Origin: Gemmatimonadaceae bacterium
GTDB taxonomy: Bacteria; Gemmatimonadota; Gemmatimonadetes; Gemmatimonadales; Gemmatimonadaceae
Reading direction: 5' to 3'
Assembly: GCA_019186945.1 (NCBI GenBank)
Contig: JABAQJ010000004.1
Location: forward strand, 186,001 to 250,000
Length of the DNA stretch: 64,000 nucleotides
The notes under the pieces were generated by a model. That model ran no database searches and was not told where the DNA came from. It saw nothing but the letters and a program-made list of their open reading frames with translations. This document shows, piece after piece, positions 9,079 to 18,228 of the stretch; the stretch's first letter is position 1, and each line of letters begins with the position of its first letter. The translations under genes and the position numbers were made by a program.

Positions 9079-10290
9079 GTGTCCCAACTCATCGAAGTCG
9101 CTTTCAAGGGCAACCGCAAGGAATTCTACCTCTGGGAAGGCGAGACCGCTCCGCCGCTCAACGCGGCTGTGGTGGTTGACGCCGATCGCGGGGAGGACCT
9201 CGGCCATGTCGTTGCCACTGGAGATCTCGCCCAGCGCCGTGCCAGGGGAACGTCGCACGGTCCGAAAGACACAGCGGTCGAGCTCGTGGCAAGACGAGTC
9301 GCTCGCCAGGAGGACATCCAGCGCCTTCGGGAGCTTCGCGACGAGGACGAAGTGACACGGCGCAAGGCCATGGAGCGCGTGCGCGCCAACGACCTCCAGA
9401 TGAAGCTGTCGGACGCCGAGTGGCGCTGGGACCGGCGGAAACTGACGATCTACTTCACCGCTGAGAAGCGAGTCGATTTCCGCAACCTCGTCAGGGAACT
9501 GGCCTCGCTGTTTCGCACCCGGATCGAGTTGAAGCAGATCGGCGTGCGGGATGAAGCCAAACGGCTCGGCGGTATCGGCCGCTGTGGTCGCGAATACTGC
9601 TCCGCGTCCTGGTTGCCCGATCTGCGTCCGGTCAACCTCGGCGTGGCGAAGGATCAGCGACTGTCTCTGAATCCGTCGCAGATCTCCGGCGCCTGCGGCC
9701 GGCTCATGTGCTGCCTTCGGTACGAACACGAGTTCTACGTGCAACAACGCCGCCGCTTTCCCAAGGAAGGAAAGACTGTCGTCACCGCGCTCGGCGAGGA
9801 AAAGGTCGTCGCGAACGATATCTTTCGCGAGCGCGTCACACTGCGAAACAGCGATGGCGAACTGCGAGTGGTCTCCATCGCCGACCTGCGCCGGGAGCTG
9901 CAGGGAGGGCCCGGCGAAATCGCTGCCGACGAGGAAACGCCGTCGCTGGCGGTGGACGGACTGACCGACGAAGTCATCCGGCTGCAGGACACGTCGGAGC
10001 TGCCGGCCTGGCTTCCACGAGCCGGTGCCGAGTCGCTGGCGCGTCAACTGCCCAAGGCGGACACCGCGTTGCCGACATCCGACGCCGAGGACGACGACAC
10101 GGACGAGTCAGATGACGAGTCCGACGCGGGCGATTCGGCCGCCCAGTCGCGGCACGGGACCGACCGTGATGCACGCGGGCGGGGCCGCCGCCGGCGCGGA
10201 CGTCGCGGTGGACGCGGAGGGCGCAGGAGCGGCGGCCAACCCGGGAAAGGCCCAGGTGACCCACCAGCCGGTGGAGGCGAAACCCCATGA
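9079..10290 (+). CDS. PSP1/RicT-family protein with an Arg-Gly-rich tail
   Basis: 403 residues from GTG. The core (about 1-300) matches the PSP1 C-terminal/YaaT-RicT family: an N-terminal barrel-like part, then two cysteine clusters, GRCGREYC near residue 167 and GACGRLMCC near residue 204, which in B. subtilis RicT belong to Fe-S cluster binding. RicT there acts with RicA and RicF in RNA processing. Unusual is the C-terminal extension: an acidic stretch around 335-355 followed by a basic Arg/Gly tail near 365-395, resembling an RGG RNA-binding tail. The gene sits between accA and metG on one transcript, and its TGA overlaps an ATG (ATGA) at 10287. Confidence 0.85.
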   Translation: MSQLIEVAFKGNRKEFYLWEGETAPPLNAAVVVDADRGEDLGHVVATGDLAQRRARGTSHGPKDTAVELVARRVARQEDIQRLRELRDEDEVTRRKAMERVRANDLQMKLSDAEWRWDRRKLTIYFTAEKRVDFRNLVRELASLFRTRIELKQIGVRDEAKRLGGIGRCGREYCSASWLPDLRPVNLGVAKDQRLSLNPSQISGACGRLMCCLRYEHEFYVQQRRRFPKEGKTVVTALGEEKVVANDIFRERVTLRNSDGELRVVSIADLRRELQGGPGEIAADEETPSLAVDGLTDEVIRLQDTSELPAWLPRAGAESLARQLPKADTALPTSDAEDDDTDESDDESDAGDSAAQSRHGTDRDARGRGRRRRGRRGGRGGRRSGGQPGKGPGDPPAGGGETP

Positions 10291-10310
10291 CGGAGCAAGA
10301 GACGCCGTGA
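10287..10310 (+). other. Possible 7-codon linking cistron before metG
   Basis: ATG at 10287 overlaps the ricT-like stop as ATGA, reads M-T-E-Q-E-T-P and stops at TGA 10308-10310, which overlaps the metG GTG start (GTGA). Such back-to-back overlaps could pass terminating ribosomes to metG. It may equally be chance; there is no other evidence that it is translated. Confidence 0.25.
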
Positions 10311-11845
10311 CCCGTTTCTACGTGACGACGGCGATCGACTACGCCAACGGCGACCCCCACCTCGGGCACGCATTCGAGAAGATCGGCGCCGACGTGATCG
10401 CGCGTTACCATCGCATGGTGGGTCGCGACGTGCACTTCCTTACGGGACTCGACGAACACGGCCAGAAGGTTGCGCAGACCGCCGCCGACCGTGGACTCGA
10501 ACCGCAGGCGTTCGTCGACGGGATCGCGGCACGGTTCCAGTCCATGTGGACCACGCTCAACATCTCCTACGATCAGTTCATCAGGACAACCGACGCGACA
10601 CACAAGAGCGGTGTGCGTGCCCTGATCGAACGCATCGCGGAGAAGTCACCTGACGACTTCTACGAAAAGACGTACGAGGGGTGGTACTGCGTCGGTTGCG
10701 AGCTGTTCAAGCGCGAGAACGAGATCGAGGAGGGGCACTGCGCAATCCACCCCACCCGGCAGCTGCAATGGACAAAGGAGCGGAACTGGTTTTTTCGGCT
10801 GACGAAGTACCGATCGTTCCTCGAACGACTGTTCGCGGGCCGCCCGGACTTCCTTCTGCCGGAGTCCCGCCGGAACGAGATGCTGGCGTTGATCGAGTCG
10901 GGACTGGAAGACATCTCCATTACCCGATCGCGACTGTCGTGGGCGATTCCGTTCCCGATCGCATCCAGCGATGGCGAACACCAGGGAACATGGGTCTGGT
11001 TCGACGCGCTGCCGAACTACCTTACGGCAACCGGCTACCCGGATGGCGCCTGGCGGAATCGCTGGCCAGCTGATCTGCATGTGATCGGCAAGGACATCAC
11101 GCGGCTGCATTCCATCGTGTGGCCGGCGATGCTGCAGGCGGCCGAACTTCCGCTCCCGCGGCGCCTGTGGGCCCACGGCTTCGTGCATCTGGCGGGAGAG
11201 CGCTTCAGCAAGTCCGCCGGGGTCAGACTCGAATTGAGCGACGCTGTTGCCCGGTTCGGCGTCGACGCGTTCCGCTATTTCCTGTTGCGCGAGGTGCCGT
11301 TCGACGACGATGGCAACTTCTCATGGGAGCGTTTCGAGGACCGCTACAACGCGGACCTGGCCAACGCGCTCGGCAACCTTGCCAGTCGCTCGATCGCGAT
11401 GGTCGAGAAGTACGTCGGAGGCGTGGTGCCGACTGCCGGCCAAACCCTGCTGGATGAGGCTGATGCCGGCGATGTGTCTGCCTACCACGCAGCCATGGAC
11501 GGGCGCGACGGCTTCCTGTTGCACGAGGGCCTGCAGGCGGTATGGCGGAGCGTCGCGCGCGGCAACGAGTACGTGGATCGCCAGGCTCCATGGAAGCTGG
11601 CGAAAGACCCCGGACAACGCGTGGCGCTGGAAGAAACGATGGCCGCGCTTGTCCGCCATCTCGCACGCCACGCGGTACTCCTGGCGCCCTTCATGCCCGC
11701 CAAAGCCCAGGCGCTGTGGGAACAGCTGGGCGCCCCGGGGACCGTGATCTCGCAACGCGCTGACCGCCTTCAAGCGATCGACGCGAGCGGCTGGAACGTG
11801 ACGAAGGGAGCGCCGCTCTTCCCGAAGGAGCGGGAGGGAGCCTAA
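10307..11845 (+). CDS. metG: Methionyl-tRNA synthetase
   Basis: 512 residues. The class I signature HLGH is at residues 18-21 and the KMSKS-like loop is F-S-K-S-A-G near residue 300. A zinc-knuckle region around residues 125-150 (YCVGC..C..H) and the anticodon-binding helical domain with DRQAPWKLAKD follow. The enzyme charges tRNA-Met. The GTG at 10307-10309 gives the family N-terminus MTRFYVTTAIDYANGDPHLGH; longer in-frame starts lie inside the ricT-like gene and are not credible. No C-terminal tRNA-binding EMAP domain is present, as in the short MetG form. The stop TAA lies in a CGTTAGGC word and overlaps the stop of the convergent gene. Confidence 0.97.
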   Translation: MTRFYVTTAIDYANGDPHLGHAFEKIGADVIARYHRMVGRDVHFLTGLDEHGQKVAQTAADRGLEPQAFVDGIAARFQSMWTTLNISYDQFIRTTDATHKSGVRALIERIAEKSPDDFYEKTYEGWYCVGCELFKRENEIEEGHCAIHPTRQLQWTKERNWFFRLTKYRSFLERLFAGRPDFLLPESRRNEMLALIESGLEDISITRSRLSWAIPFPIASSDGEHQGTWVWFDALPNYLTATGYPDGAWRNRWPADLHVIGKDITRLHSIVWPAMLQAAELPLPRRLWAHGFVHLAGERFSKSAGVRLELSDAVARFGVDAFRYFLLREVPFDDDGNFSWERFEDRYNADLANALGNLASRSIAMVEKYVGGVVPTAGQTLLDEADAGDVSAYHAAMDGRDGFLLHEGLQAVWRSVARGNEYVDRQAPWKLAKDPGQRVALEETMAALVRHLARHAVLLAPFMPAKAQALWEQLGAPGTVISQRADRLQAIDASGWNVTKGAPLFPKEREGA

Positions 11846-12285
11846 CGCGGCCCCCCGTTCTTCGGCCCGTGCTTCCCGCCGAAGCTGCCGCCGAGCAGAT
11901 TCCAGGTCACGCCGAGCGCGATCGTCGCTCCCAAACCGCCAGCAGCAACAGCCCACGACCGCCCCTTGTCGAGCGATCGAAGTTCAACGCTGCGGATCGC
12001 AGGCCTTGGGACGTCCACACGTTCCCCCTTCCAGGTCGTTTCGACGCCACTGCGTGCGATCGCCGTCAGCACCGACAGCGAGAGCAGCGTGTCCTCCGCC
12101 GCGGAGAGCACCCCATCGAGGGCGACGATCGCCGGCCCGATCGCCGGCGCGAGATCCACGGTCCCCCTGTCCGTCAGCCGTACGCGAACCGTTTGGCCGA
12201 TGTCGGAAGCGACTGGCTGGACGGGTGTGTATCGATAGCACGCCGAAGCGCACATCAGAAGAATGGCAAGTCGTCGATGCAGCAT
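11842..12285 (-). CDS. Small predicted lipoprotein of unknown function
   Basis: 147 residues starting at ATG 12283-12285. The N-terminus MLHRRLAILLMCASACYRYTP has a lipobox-like ending at Cys. The remainder is beta-rich with a hydrophobic, glycine-rich C-terminal stretch (WAVAAGGLGATIALGVTW). I do not recognise the family. It is convergent with metG; the two stop codons (TAA on +, TAG on -) share bases 11842-11845 inside the sequence GCCTAACG. It lies 197 bases downstream of susD behind a large hairpin and may be a separate unit. Confidence 0.6.
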   Translation of the reverse strand: MLHRRLAILLMCASACYRYTPVQPVASDIGQTVRVRLTDRGTVDLAPAIGPAIVALDGVLSAAEDTLLSLSVLTAIARSGVETTWKGERVDVPRPAIRSVELRSLDKGRSWAVAAGGLGATIALGVTWNLLGGSFGGKHGPKNGGPR

Positions 12286-12410
12286 CGGAGGAAGTGTACT
12301 ACGTGCGACGTTCTTCTTGACGACACCGGACAGCCCGGACCCCCGAACCCTCCGGTTGACTGACGGAGACGGGATATCGCGCTCGAGGACCATCCCCACC
12401 AGCGCGGATG

Positions 12411-12466
12411 CCCCATGTCCGATCCCACTCGGCTCTCCGACAGGCGGCGAAGAGCCGAGCATGGGG
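12411..12466 (-). terminator. Nested stem-loop downstream of susD
   Basis: Inner arms CTCGGCTCT (12428-12436) and AGAGCCGAG (12451-12459) and outer arms CCCCATG (12411-12417) and CATGGGG (12460-12466) are perfectly complementary. It lies just 3' of the susD stop on the - strand. No T-tract follows, so it could be an RNA-stabilising or Rho-linked structure rather than an intrinsic terminator. Confidence 0.5.
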
Positions 12467-12482
12467 TGTTGCGACAGACGAT

Positions 12483-13859
12483 CTAGCCTGAACCCTTGCA
12501 GACGTTGCCCATCGGGTCCGACGGCGTCTTGGGGTCGTTCTTGTTTCGCTTCAGTTGAGCCGAAGGTGATGGAATGTGGGTGTTCGTGTTACGCTCGGAA
12601 CTCGGGTACAGGATACGGGCGGGGATGTAGTTGCTGCCGTCGGCCGGAGTGACGTTTGGATAGCAGGTGCGTTTCCAATCGTTCCACGCTTCGACGTTCT
12701 GGAACATGGCTATGTACTTCTCTTCCATGATCTGATTGTAAAGACCGGGCCCCGACTGACTCTCGGCAGGCACATCATCCATGCCGATGTGGGTGCGGTA
12801 TTCGCGGAGCGTCGCCAGAGCAGCTGTCGTTGCTCCGGTCTTGTACTGAGCTTCTGCCCGGATCAGCACGTTTTCGTCGTACGTCATGATCGGCTGGCGG
12901 AAGTCGGGATTCCCGCGTGGGTCACCCAGCCAGGCAATCTTGCCGTTGTCCTCCGCATTGGGCTTTGAACCGAATATCTGTCCGCCCGCGGACGCGCCGG
13001 GCGAAAAGTACTCGAGCAGCCTGGGATCGTTGCGACTCTTCATCAGCTCGACGAGATACTCGCCAGCGCCCATGTCCGTGCCACGCTGGATGCGGAACTG
13101 GTACCAGTGGTTGATCTCGCCAATGTTGCTGCTCTGGTACGATGTGAAGTCGGCATCATTGTCCGCGATCCCGGACGCTGTTTCCTGCAGGGCCTTGGCG
13201 TAGTCTCCACTCGCGACTTCAGCGGTATGCATGTACAGGCGGGCTTTCAGCGTGTGGGCGGCCTGGATCCATTTGACTTTGTCGCCGTCGTACACGAGGT
13301 CAGCCGGTCCCGGGCCGACGCCGGCACCGTTCAGGTTCGTCACGGCGTTGGTCAGCAGGGTTTGCAGCTTCGCGTAGATCGCCAGCTGATCGTCCAGCTT
13401 TGGCTGCAGGTTGCCACGGCCGGCGTCCGTATAGGGCACATCTCCCCACAGGTCCGCGAGCATGGCGACCGTCATCGCTTCCCACACCTGCGTTATCCCG
13501 AGGTAGACCTTGTCCGCCTGCACCAGATCCTGGACCTTGTACAGGTCGACGAGGCCGCCACCGGTATAGAAGCCATCCCAGCTGAAATCGTTCTCGGTGA
13601 GTTCGTAGTGGTCATATCCGGACCACTGACGCCCTGTCCCCGCGAACTGCTGTGTGAACAGCGAAATGAGTCGGGCGTTGTCTCCGGTGATGTTGTAGAA
13701 GTTCAGTCCCTGGAATCCGACGAACAACTGGTCCGCCTGCGCACTGCTCGGCGTATTCGGGTTGGTGTCGATTCCTGGTCCGCTGAAGTAGTCGTTGCAG
13801 CCAGCGAGAATGCCGGCGCTGGCGACGATTCCGAGCGCCCACTTTGCGCGTCTGATCAT
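12483..13859 (-). CDS. SusD/RagB-type outer-membrane substrate-binding lipoprotein
   Basis: 458 residues. A lipoprotein signal peptide ending LAGC is followed by the SusD-like N-terminus, the helical TPR-like part including ITQVWEAMTVAMLADLWGDVPY (a hallmark helix of SusD), and a C-terminal region with EEKYIAMFQNVEAWNDWKRTCYP, also typical. The protein is expected on the cell surface, handing a ligand to the SusC channel. It starts 18 bases after the SusC stop with a clear ribosome site (GAGGAGAC), so the two are co-transcribed. The ligand is not identifiable and no glycoside hydrolase is adjacent; a peptide or glycan substrate are both possible. Confidence 0.93.
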   Translation of the reverse strand: MIRRAKWALGIVASAGILAGCNDYFSGPGIDTNPNTPSSAQADQLFVGFQGLNFYNITGDNARLISLFTQQFAGTGRQWSGYDHYELTENDFSWDGFYTGGGLVDLYKVQDLVQADKVYLGITQVWEAMTVAMLADLWGDVPYTDAGRGNLQPKLDDQLAIYAKLQTLLTNAVTNLNGAGVGPGPADLVYDGDKVKWIQAAHTLKARLYMHTAEVASGDYAKALQETASGIADNDADFTSYQSSNIGEINHWYQFRIQRGTDMGAGEYLVELMKSRNDPRLLEYFSPGASAGGQIFGSKPNAEDNGKIAWLGDPRGNPDFRQPIMTYDENVLIRAEAQYKTGATTAALATLREYRTHIGMDDVPAESQSGPGLYNQIMEEKYIAMFQNVEAWNDWKRTCYPNVTPADGSNYIPARILYPSSERNTNTHIPSPSAQLKRNKNDPKTPSDPMGNVCKGSG

Positions 13860-13877
13860 CTGTAGTCTCCTCGCCGG

Positions 13878-16800
13878 TTACTTGTTGAAGCTGACACCGA
13901 TCACGACCGATCGGTTCTGCGGGCTATTGAAGTAGTCCTGTCCTCGACCGATTCCGACGGCCCCCTGGAGGTTCGTCTCGGGATCGATCCCCATGTAATC
14001 CGTCCACGTCTTGAGGTTGCGGCCACTGACGCGGATCTCGAGGCTCTGGATCCCGAAGGTATTCCTGATCCACGGCTGATCGGCCGTCCACGTGACGGAG
14101 ACTTCGCGCAGTTTGACGTATCCGGAACTTTCCACGCCCTGTCCTGAGGGCCCGTTGAAGTTGTTTCCCAGGCCCCAGAGGAACCAGTTCTCGCCGACGG
14201 GCACCTTCTTGCCGGCGCCAGGACCAACGACGCCTGGGGACTTCTCGATGTCGATCCCGAACTGCTTTTCGTTGCCGCTGCAGTCGCCTTCCGGCGTGCA
14301 GGTCGCGCGCGGAACCGTGTTGCCGATCGTACCGAACCGTTGGAGCGCGAGGCGAGTACCGTTCCAGTTGACGCCCCCGTTCTTGATGTCCACGAGCGCC
14401 GAGAGCTGCAACTTCTGCCACAGCGTCATGCTGGTGCGACCTGCGCCAGTCCAGGTGGCGTTCGGGTTCCCGAGTACGCGGTTGGCATCGTCCTGGACTG
14501 GGAAACCGTCGTCCGCGACATAGAGCGAGTGGTTCCTGGCCTTCGAGGCGCGGCACAACGCGTTGATGTCGACGTCGTTGATGACGTTGTCCGCATCCGG
14601 CACTTCATAGCGGCATCGAGCCCAGTCCGTTCCGTAGAAGACGCCGATCGGCTCGCCCTTGACGGCTGTCGAGACACCGAAGCCGCCGGTGAGGCCGACG
14701 TAGGTTGCGCCTTTCAGTTCGGTCAGGACGTTCGTGTTTCGACCGAAGTTGGCGCCGAGTTCCCATCTGAGGTTACGCGTCTCGAAAACGCGCCAGTTCA
14801 TCTGCGCTTCCCATCCCTTGTTGGTAATCGTGCCGCCGTTGCTGGTGGCGGCTCCGTAGCCGGACGAGGGAGGGATCGGGAGGGCGAAGATGACGTCCGT
14901 CGTCTTGGCATCGTAGTACGTCACGGTACCGTCCACACGCTGGTCGAACAGGCCGAAATCGAAGCCTGCCTCCAGTTCTGCGGTTCGCTCGGGCTTGAGC
15001 GTGGGTGTGCCTAACGTACCACTCGATATGAGCCCGGCCAGTCCAGCCTGTCCGGTCGACGTCGACCCGCCACCATAGTCGAGTGGGAAAGCGCCGGTAG
15101 TGTACGTCGTGAGAATCTGGTAAGGGTTCGGTTCCCGGCCCACGGCTCCATAGGCGCCGCGCACTTTCAGGTACGACACCAATCCCGTCCCCTGCCCGCT
15201 GCCGACCCAGCGCGACGCATCCCACGCGGCCGAAAACTTCGGGTAGTAATTGCTGCGATTGGCCCTTGGAAACGTCGAAGACTGATCGAGCCGGACACCA
15301 GCCGTCAGAAACAACGAACCCCACAGATCCAGTCCACCCTGGGCGAAGTAGCCGGCCACACGGACGAGCGACTCGTAGTTCTGCGGCTGGAGATTGCTGT
15401 TCACGGTGTTGTTGAGGGTGAACAGCTCGTCGGCGATATACGTCGTGCCTTTTGCCTGGAGCTGGTTGACCTTCTGACTGTTCAGGTTCTGTCCGAGCGT
15501 GAGCGAGGTGCTGAGGGACGAGTTCCAGGTCTTCTGGGCGGTGGCGATCAGGTTCTGGTCGATGCCGAGGAACGTGTAAGTACCCTGCCACAACTGGCCG
15601 GTCATGGCATCGCCCGCGCTCTGCCGCGGGAGTCCCTCGATGCGTTCGTCGCCAGAGTAGTCGGCTCCGATCGTTTCCTTGATCGTCAGCCACGGGAGCG
15701 GGTTCCAGTCCACGTTCATGTTGCCGAACGAGCGGCCGACGTACGACGTGTTCCGGTCCATGTTCATCACCCAGAACGGATTGTCGTACACACGGTCGTT
15801 CAACGCATCGACCGCGGCAGCAGTCGTGTCCGGGTTCGGGTAGCGGTACGATCGGTGCAGCCCTTTGACGATATACGGCTGGTTGTTGAAATCGGGTGGC
15901 GTTCTCGTCAGGCCCAGCAGCAGTCCGTTGAGATTGTTTCCCTTCTGGACCGCGGCCATGCGAACGTCGGAGTAGGCGAAGTTGCCGCCGATCGTCAACC
16001 GGTCGGTGAGGGCCTGGGTGGCCTTCAGGCGCAAGGTGGTCCGGTCATACCAGGAGTTCGGCGAGTTGATCGTGCCTGTCTGGTCGAGCCGTCCGAGCGA
16101 CATCAGGAAGGTGCGACGATCGTCGCCACCGGAGATCGACAGGTTGTTGTCGAATGTGTGCCCGGTGGTGAACGCCTCGTCCCAGTGATCGTAGCTCTTT
16201 CCTGTGAGCTTCGGGCCCCACGACACGGACGCGGGATAGCACGCGAAGTCTCCGCAGGGGTCGGGCTCTCCGGAAAAGCCGCGTCCATACTGGCGCTGCA
16301 ACGGGATACCCTTGTCAACGTTGTCGAAGCTGTAGCTGGAACGCAGGTTGTACCTGGTAGCGCCGGCTCGACCGCTCTTCGTGGTGATGAGGATCACGCC
16401 GTTGGCTGCCCGCGCTCCGTAGATCGCCGCCGCGGCCGCGCCCTTCAGCACTTCCACGGACTCGATATCGCTCGGATTCAGATCCGACGCGCGATTGGAG
16501 TACGACGTCGACGCGTCCGAGAGTTCGCTGGTAGCTGTCGTCGAGTTGTCGATGGGCGTGCCGTCCACCACGAACAGCGGCTGGCCGTTTCCCTGAATCG
16601 TCTTCAGCCCGCGGATGAAGATCTGCGAACCCGCACCCGGGTCGCCTGCAGCCGACGTGATCTCGATGTTCGGGGCCTTGGCGGCCAGCGCATTGACGAT
16701 GTTCGGCTCGGACGCCTTCACGAGTTCCTGGGATTTCACCGAGTTGATCGTGTTGCCAAGCTTCTCCGACGTCGTAGATGTTCCTGCGCCAGTCACGACG

Positions 16801-17147
16801 ACCTCGCCCAACCGCAGCGGATTCGCCTCGAGTGTAAAGTCCTGCGTGATGGCGCCGCCTCTCAAGGTGAGCTGCTGGTCAGCCTGCTTGAAGCCCAGCT
16901 GGCGAACGGAGATCGTAACCTGCTCCCCGCTCACACGCGCCGCCGGAATGACGAGCGTGTACTGGCCATCGGTGCCGGTCTGCGTTCCGACGCTCAATGC
17001 GGGTATGAACACCGTCGCATTCGCGACCGGCGATCCTGCGTCGGACGTAACCCGACCTCTGATGGTGGCTGACTGCTGCGCCATCGCCGCTGCGGACGTT
17101 GCCGCGAGCAGCGACGTCGCAGCGAGCAGACGCCTTATCACAGTCAT
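13878..17147 (-). CDS. SusC/RagA-type TonB-dependent outer-membrane transporter
   Basis: 1089 residues. Signal peptide (MTVIRRLLAATSLLAATS), a CarboxypepD-regulatory-like domain about residues 28-110 (ATIRGRVTSDAGSPVANATV), a plug with the SusC signature IRGLKTIQGNGQPLFVVDGTPI and ESVEVLKGAAAAAIYGARAANGVILITTKSG, then a long beta-barrel ending in an aromatic residue followed by Asn-Lys. It imports a ligand delivered by SusD using TonB energy. The ATG at 17145-17147 is chosen over an in-frame upstream extension because it begins the signal peptide and has AGGAGG nine bases upstream. The gene heads the susC-susD operon. Confidence 0.95.
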   Translation of the reverse strand: MTVIRRLLAATSLLAATSAAAMAQQSATIRGRVTSDAGSPVANATVFIPALSVGTQTGTDGQYTLVIPAARVSGEQVTISVRQLGFKQADQQLTLRGGAITQDFTLEANPLRLGEVVVTGAGTSTTSEKLGNTINSVKSQELVKASEPNIVNALAAKAPNIEITSAAGDPGAGSQIFIRGLKTIQGNGQPLFVVDGTPIDNSTTATSELSDASTSYSNRASDLNPSDIESVEVLKGAAAAAIYGARAANGVILITTKSGRAGATRYNLRSSYSFDNVDKGIPLQRQYGRGFSGEPDPCGDFACYPASVSWGPKLTGKSYDHWDEAFTTGHTFDNNLSISGGDDRRTFLMSLGRLDQTGTINSPNSWYDRTTLRLKATQALTDRLTIGGNFAYSDVRMAAVQKGNNLNGLLLGLTRTPPDFNNQPYIVKGLHRSYRYPNPDTTAAAVDALNDRVYDNPFWVMNMDRNTSYVGRSFGNMNVDWNPLPWLTIKETIGADYSGDERIEGLPRQSAGDAMTGQLWQGTYTFLGIDQNLIATAQKTWNSSLSTSLTLGQNLNSQKVNQLQAKGTTYIADELFTLNNTVNSNLQPQNYESLVRVAGYFAQGGLDLWGSLFLTAGVRLDQSSTFPRANRSNYYPKFSAAWDASRWVGSGQGTGLVSYLKVRGAYGAVGREPNPYQILTTYTTGAFPLDYGGGSTSTGQAGLAGLISSGTLGTPTLKPERTAELEAGFDFGLFDQRVDGTVTYYDAKTTDVIFALPIPPSSGYGAATSNGGTITNKGWEAQMNWRVFETRNLRWELGANFGRNTNVLTELKGATYVGLTGGFGVSTAVKGEPIGVFYGTDWARCRYEVPDADNVINDVDINALCRASKARNHSLYVADDGFPVQDDANRVLGNPNATWTGAGRTSMTLWQKLQLSALVDIKNGGVNWNGTRLALQRFGTIGNTVPRATCTPEGDCSGNEKQFGIDIEKSPGVVGPGAGKKVPVGENWFLWGLGNNFNGPSGQGVESSGYVKLREVSVTWTADQPWIRNTFGIQSLEIRVSGRNLKTWTDYMGIDPETNLQGAVGIGRGQDYFNSPQNRSVVIGVSFNK

Positions 17148-17350
17148 AACAGACACCTCCTCTAGGGACGTACTTCGGGGTCCGGGAAGAACCTGCTGTG
17201 GATCCGGGCTCACGACATCTACCTGATGATCCTCCCGCGCCGAGGACACCTGCGGCCTGCGCCGAGTCGCACAGTTCGCCGCTGTCGAGCCGTGTTGATC
17301 GGACGAGGCCGCTGAGGGGTTGCGTCACTCGTTCGATTGAAGTCGGCGCT

Positions 17351-17379
17351 ACGTTATGACCAGGGGTTTCGGCTGTCAA
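17351..17379 (-). promoter_or_regulatory. Probable sigma-70 promoter for susC-susD
   Basis: On the - strand a perfect -35 TTGACA (17374-17379) is followed after 17 bases by TAACGT (17351-17356), a weak -10. The start of transcription would leave a leader of nearly 200 bases before susC. The rest of the 17148-17521 gap holds only this and the lemA terminator; no gene was seen. Confidence 0.5.
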
Positions 17380-17454
17380 CGAAAAGCGTGACGACGCGCG
17401 CAGGTCATCCCTGACGTTGTTGCGATCGGCGCGCATCTTCCGCCAGCGCAAGCG

Positions 17455-17493
17455 GAAAAACATGCGGCGCCTTCGAATATTCGGAGGCGCCGC
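17455..17493 (-). terminator. Intrinsic terminator of the lemA operon
   Basis: A 14-base-pair stem with one G-U pair spans 17464-17493 (arms starting GCGGCGCCT and ending AGGCGCCGC). On the - strand it is followed within three bases by a run of five T (17456-17460). It lies 28 bases past the lemA stop. Confidence 0.85.
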
Positions 17494-17521
17494 CGCACAG
17501 CTCGATGCAACGGGATGGCCG

Positions 17522-18121
17522 CTACTTGTTGGACTCGACGGGCGCGGGCGGAACGGTGGCTGGCGTCCCGAAGTCGACCTTGGGGGCTTCACGAGCGCTT
17601 GCGTCCGTGACCTCGAAGTACTCGCGTGGCTTCGCTCCGACCACTTTGGCAGTAATGACAACCGGGAAACCCCGAATCAGCGTATTGTATTGCTGCACCG
17701 CCCCGTTGTAATCGTTGCGGGCGACGGCGATTCGATTCTCGGTCCCGGTCAGTTCATCCTGCAGGCGCAGGAAGGCCTGATCGGACTTGAGCTGTGGGTA
17801 GGCCTCCACGGCAATCATCAGCCCGCGCGTCGCCGTCGTCAGCTGCTCGTTGGCGTTGGCCATCTCGCGCGGATCGCCTTTCTGCAGCGCGCCAACCAGG
17901 CCGGCCCTCGCCTGGGCGACCTGGGTGAACACCTGGAGTTCCTGTGCAGCCTGGCCCTTGACCGTGGCAACCAGATTGCCAATCAGATCGGCCCGGCGTT
18001 GTAGCTGCACCGAAATCTGCTGCTTGGCGGCTGAGGCCTGCTCGTCGTACGTCTGAATCCTGTTGTACCCGCACGCGGACAGCAGCAGGGGTGCGGCAAG
18101 GGCGAGCCAGCGACGTCGCAT
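17522..18121 (-). CDS. lemA: LemA-family lipoprotein
   Basis: 199 residues. Lipobox LLLSAC near residue 15, followed by GYNRIQTYDEQ and the long helical LemA domain (VQLQRRADLIGNLVATVKG, EAYPQLKSDQAFLRLQDELTGTENRI, YNTLIRGFP). All are family hallmarks. The function of LemA proteins is not settled; they commonly occur with TPM-domain proteins, as here. The ATG at 18119-18121 is preferred because GGAG lies seven bases upstream; a second ATG two codons earlier overlaps that site. Last gene of the TPM-NTase-LemA group and followed by a strong terminator. Confidence 0.93.
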   Translation of the reverse strand: MRRRWLALAAPLLLSACGYNRIQTYDEQASAAKQQISVQLQRRADLIGNLVATVKGQAAQELQVFTQVAQARAGLVGALQKGDPREMANANEQLTTATRGLMIAVEAYPQLKSDQAFLRLQDELTGTENRIAVARNDYNGAVQQYNTLIRGFPVVITAKVVGAKPREYFEVTDASAREAPKVDFGTPATVPPAPVESNK

Positions 18122-18228
18122 GTCCATTCTCCGTGTTTCATGGTTCACTCGCGCCGGCGCAGCCATCGCGACGGCGTACTGCAAGCTATTGGGGCCCGAC
18201 GCTCGAAGGGAGCGCCGCGGCGGCAACC

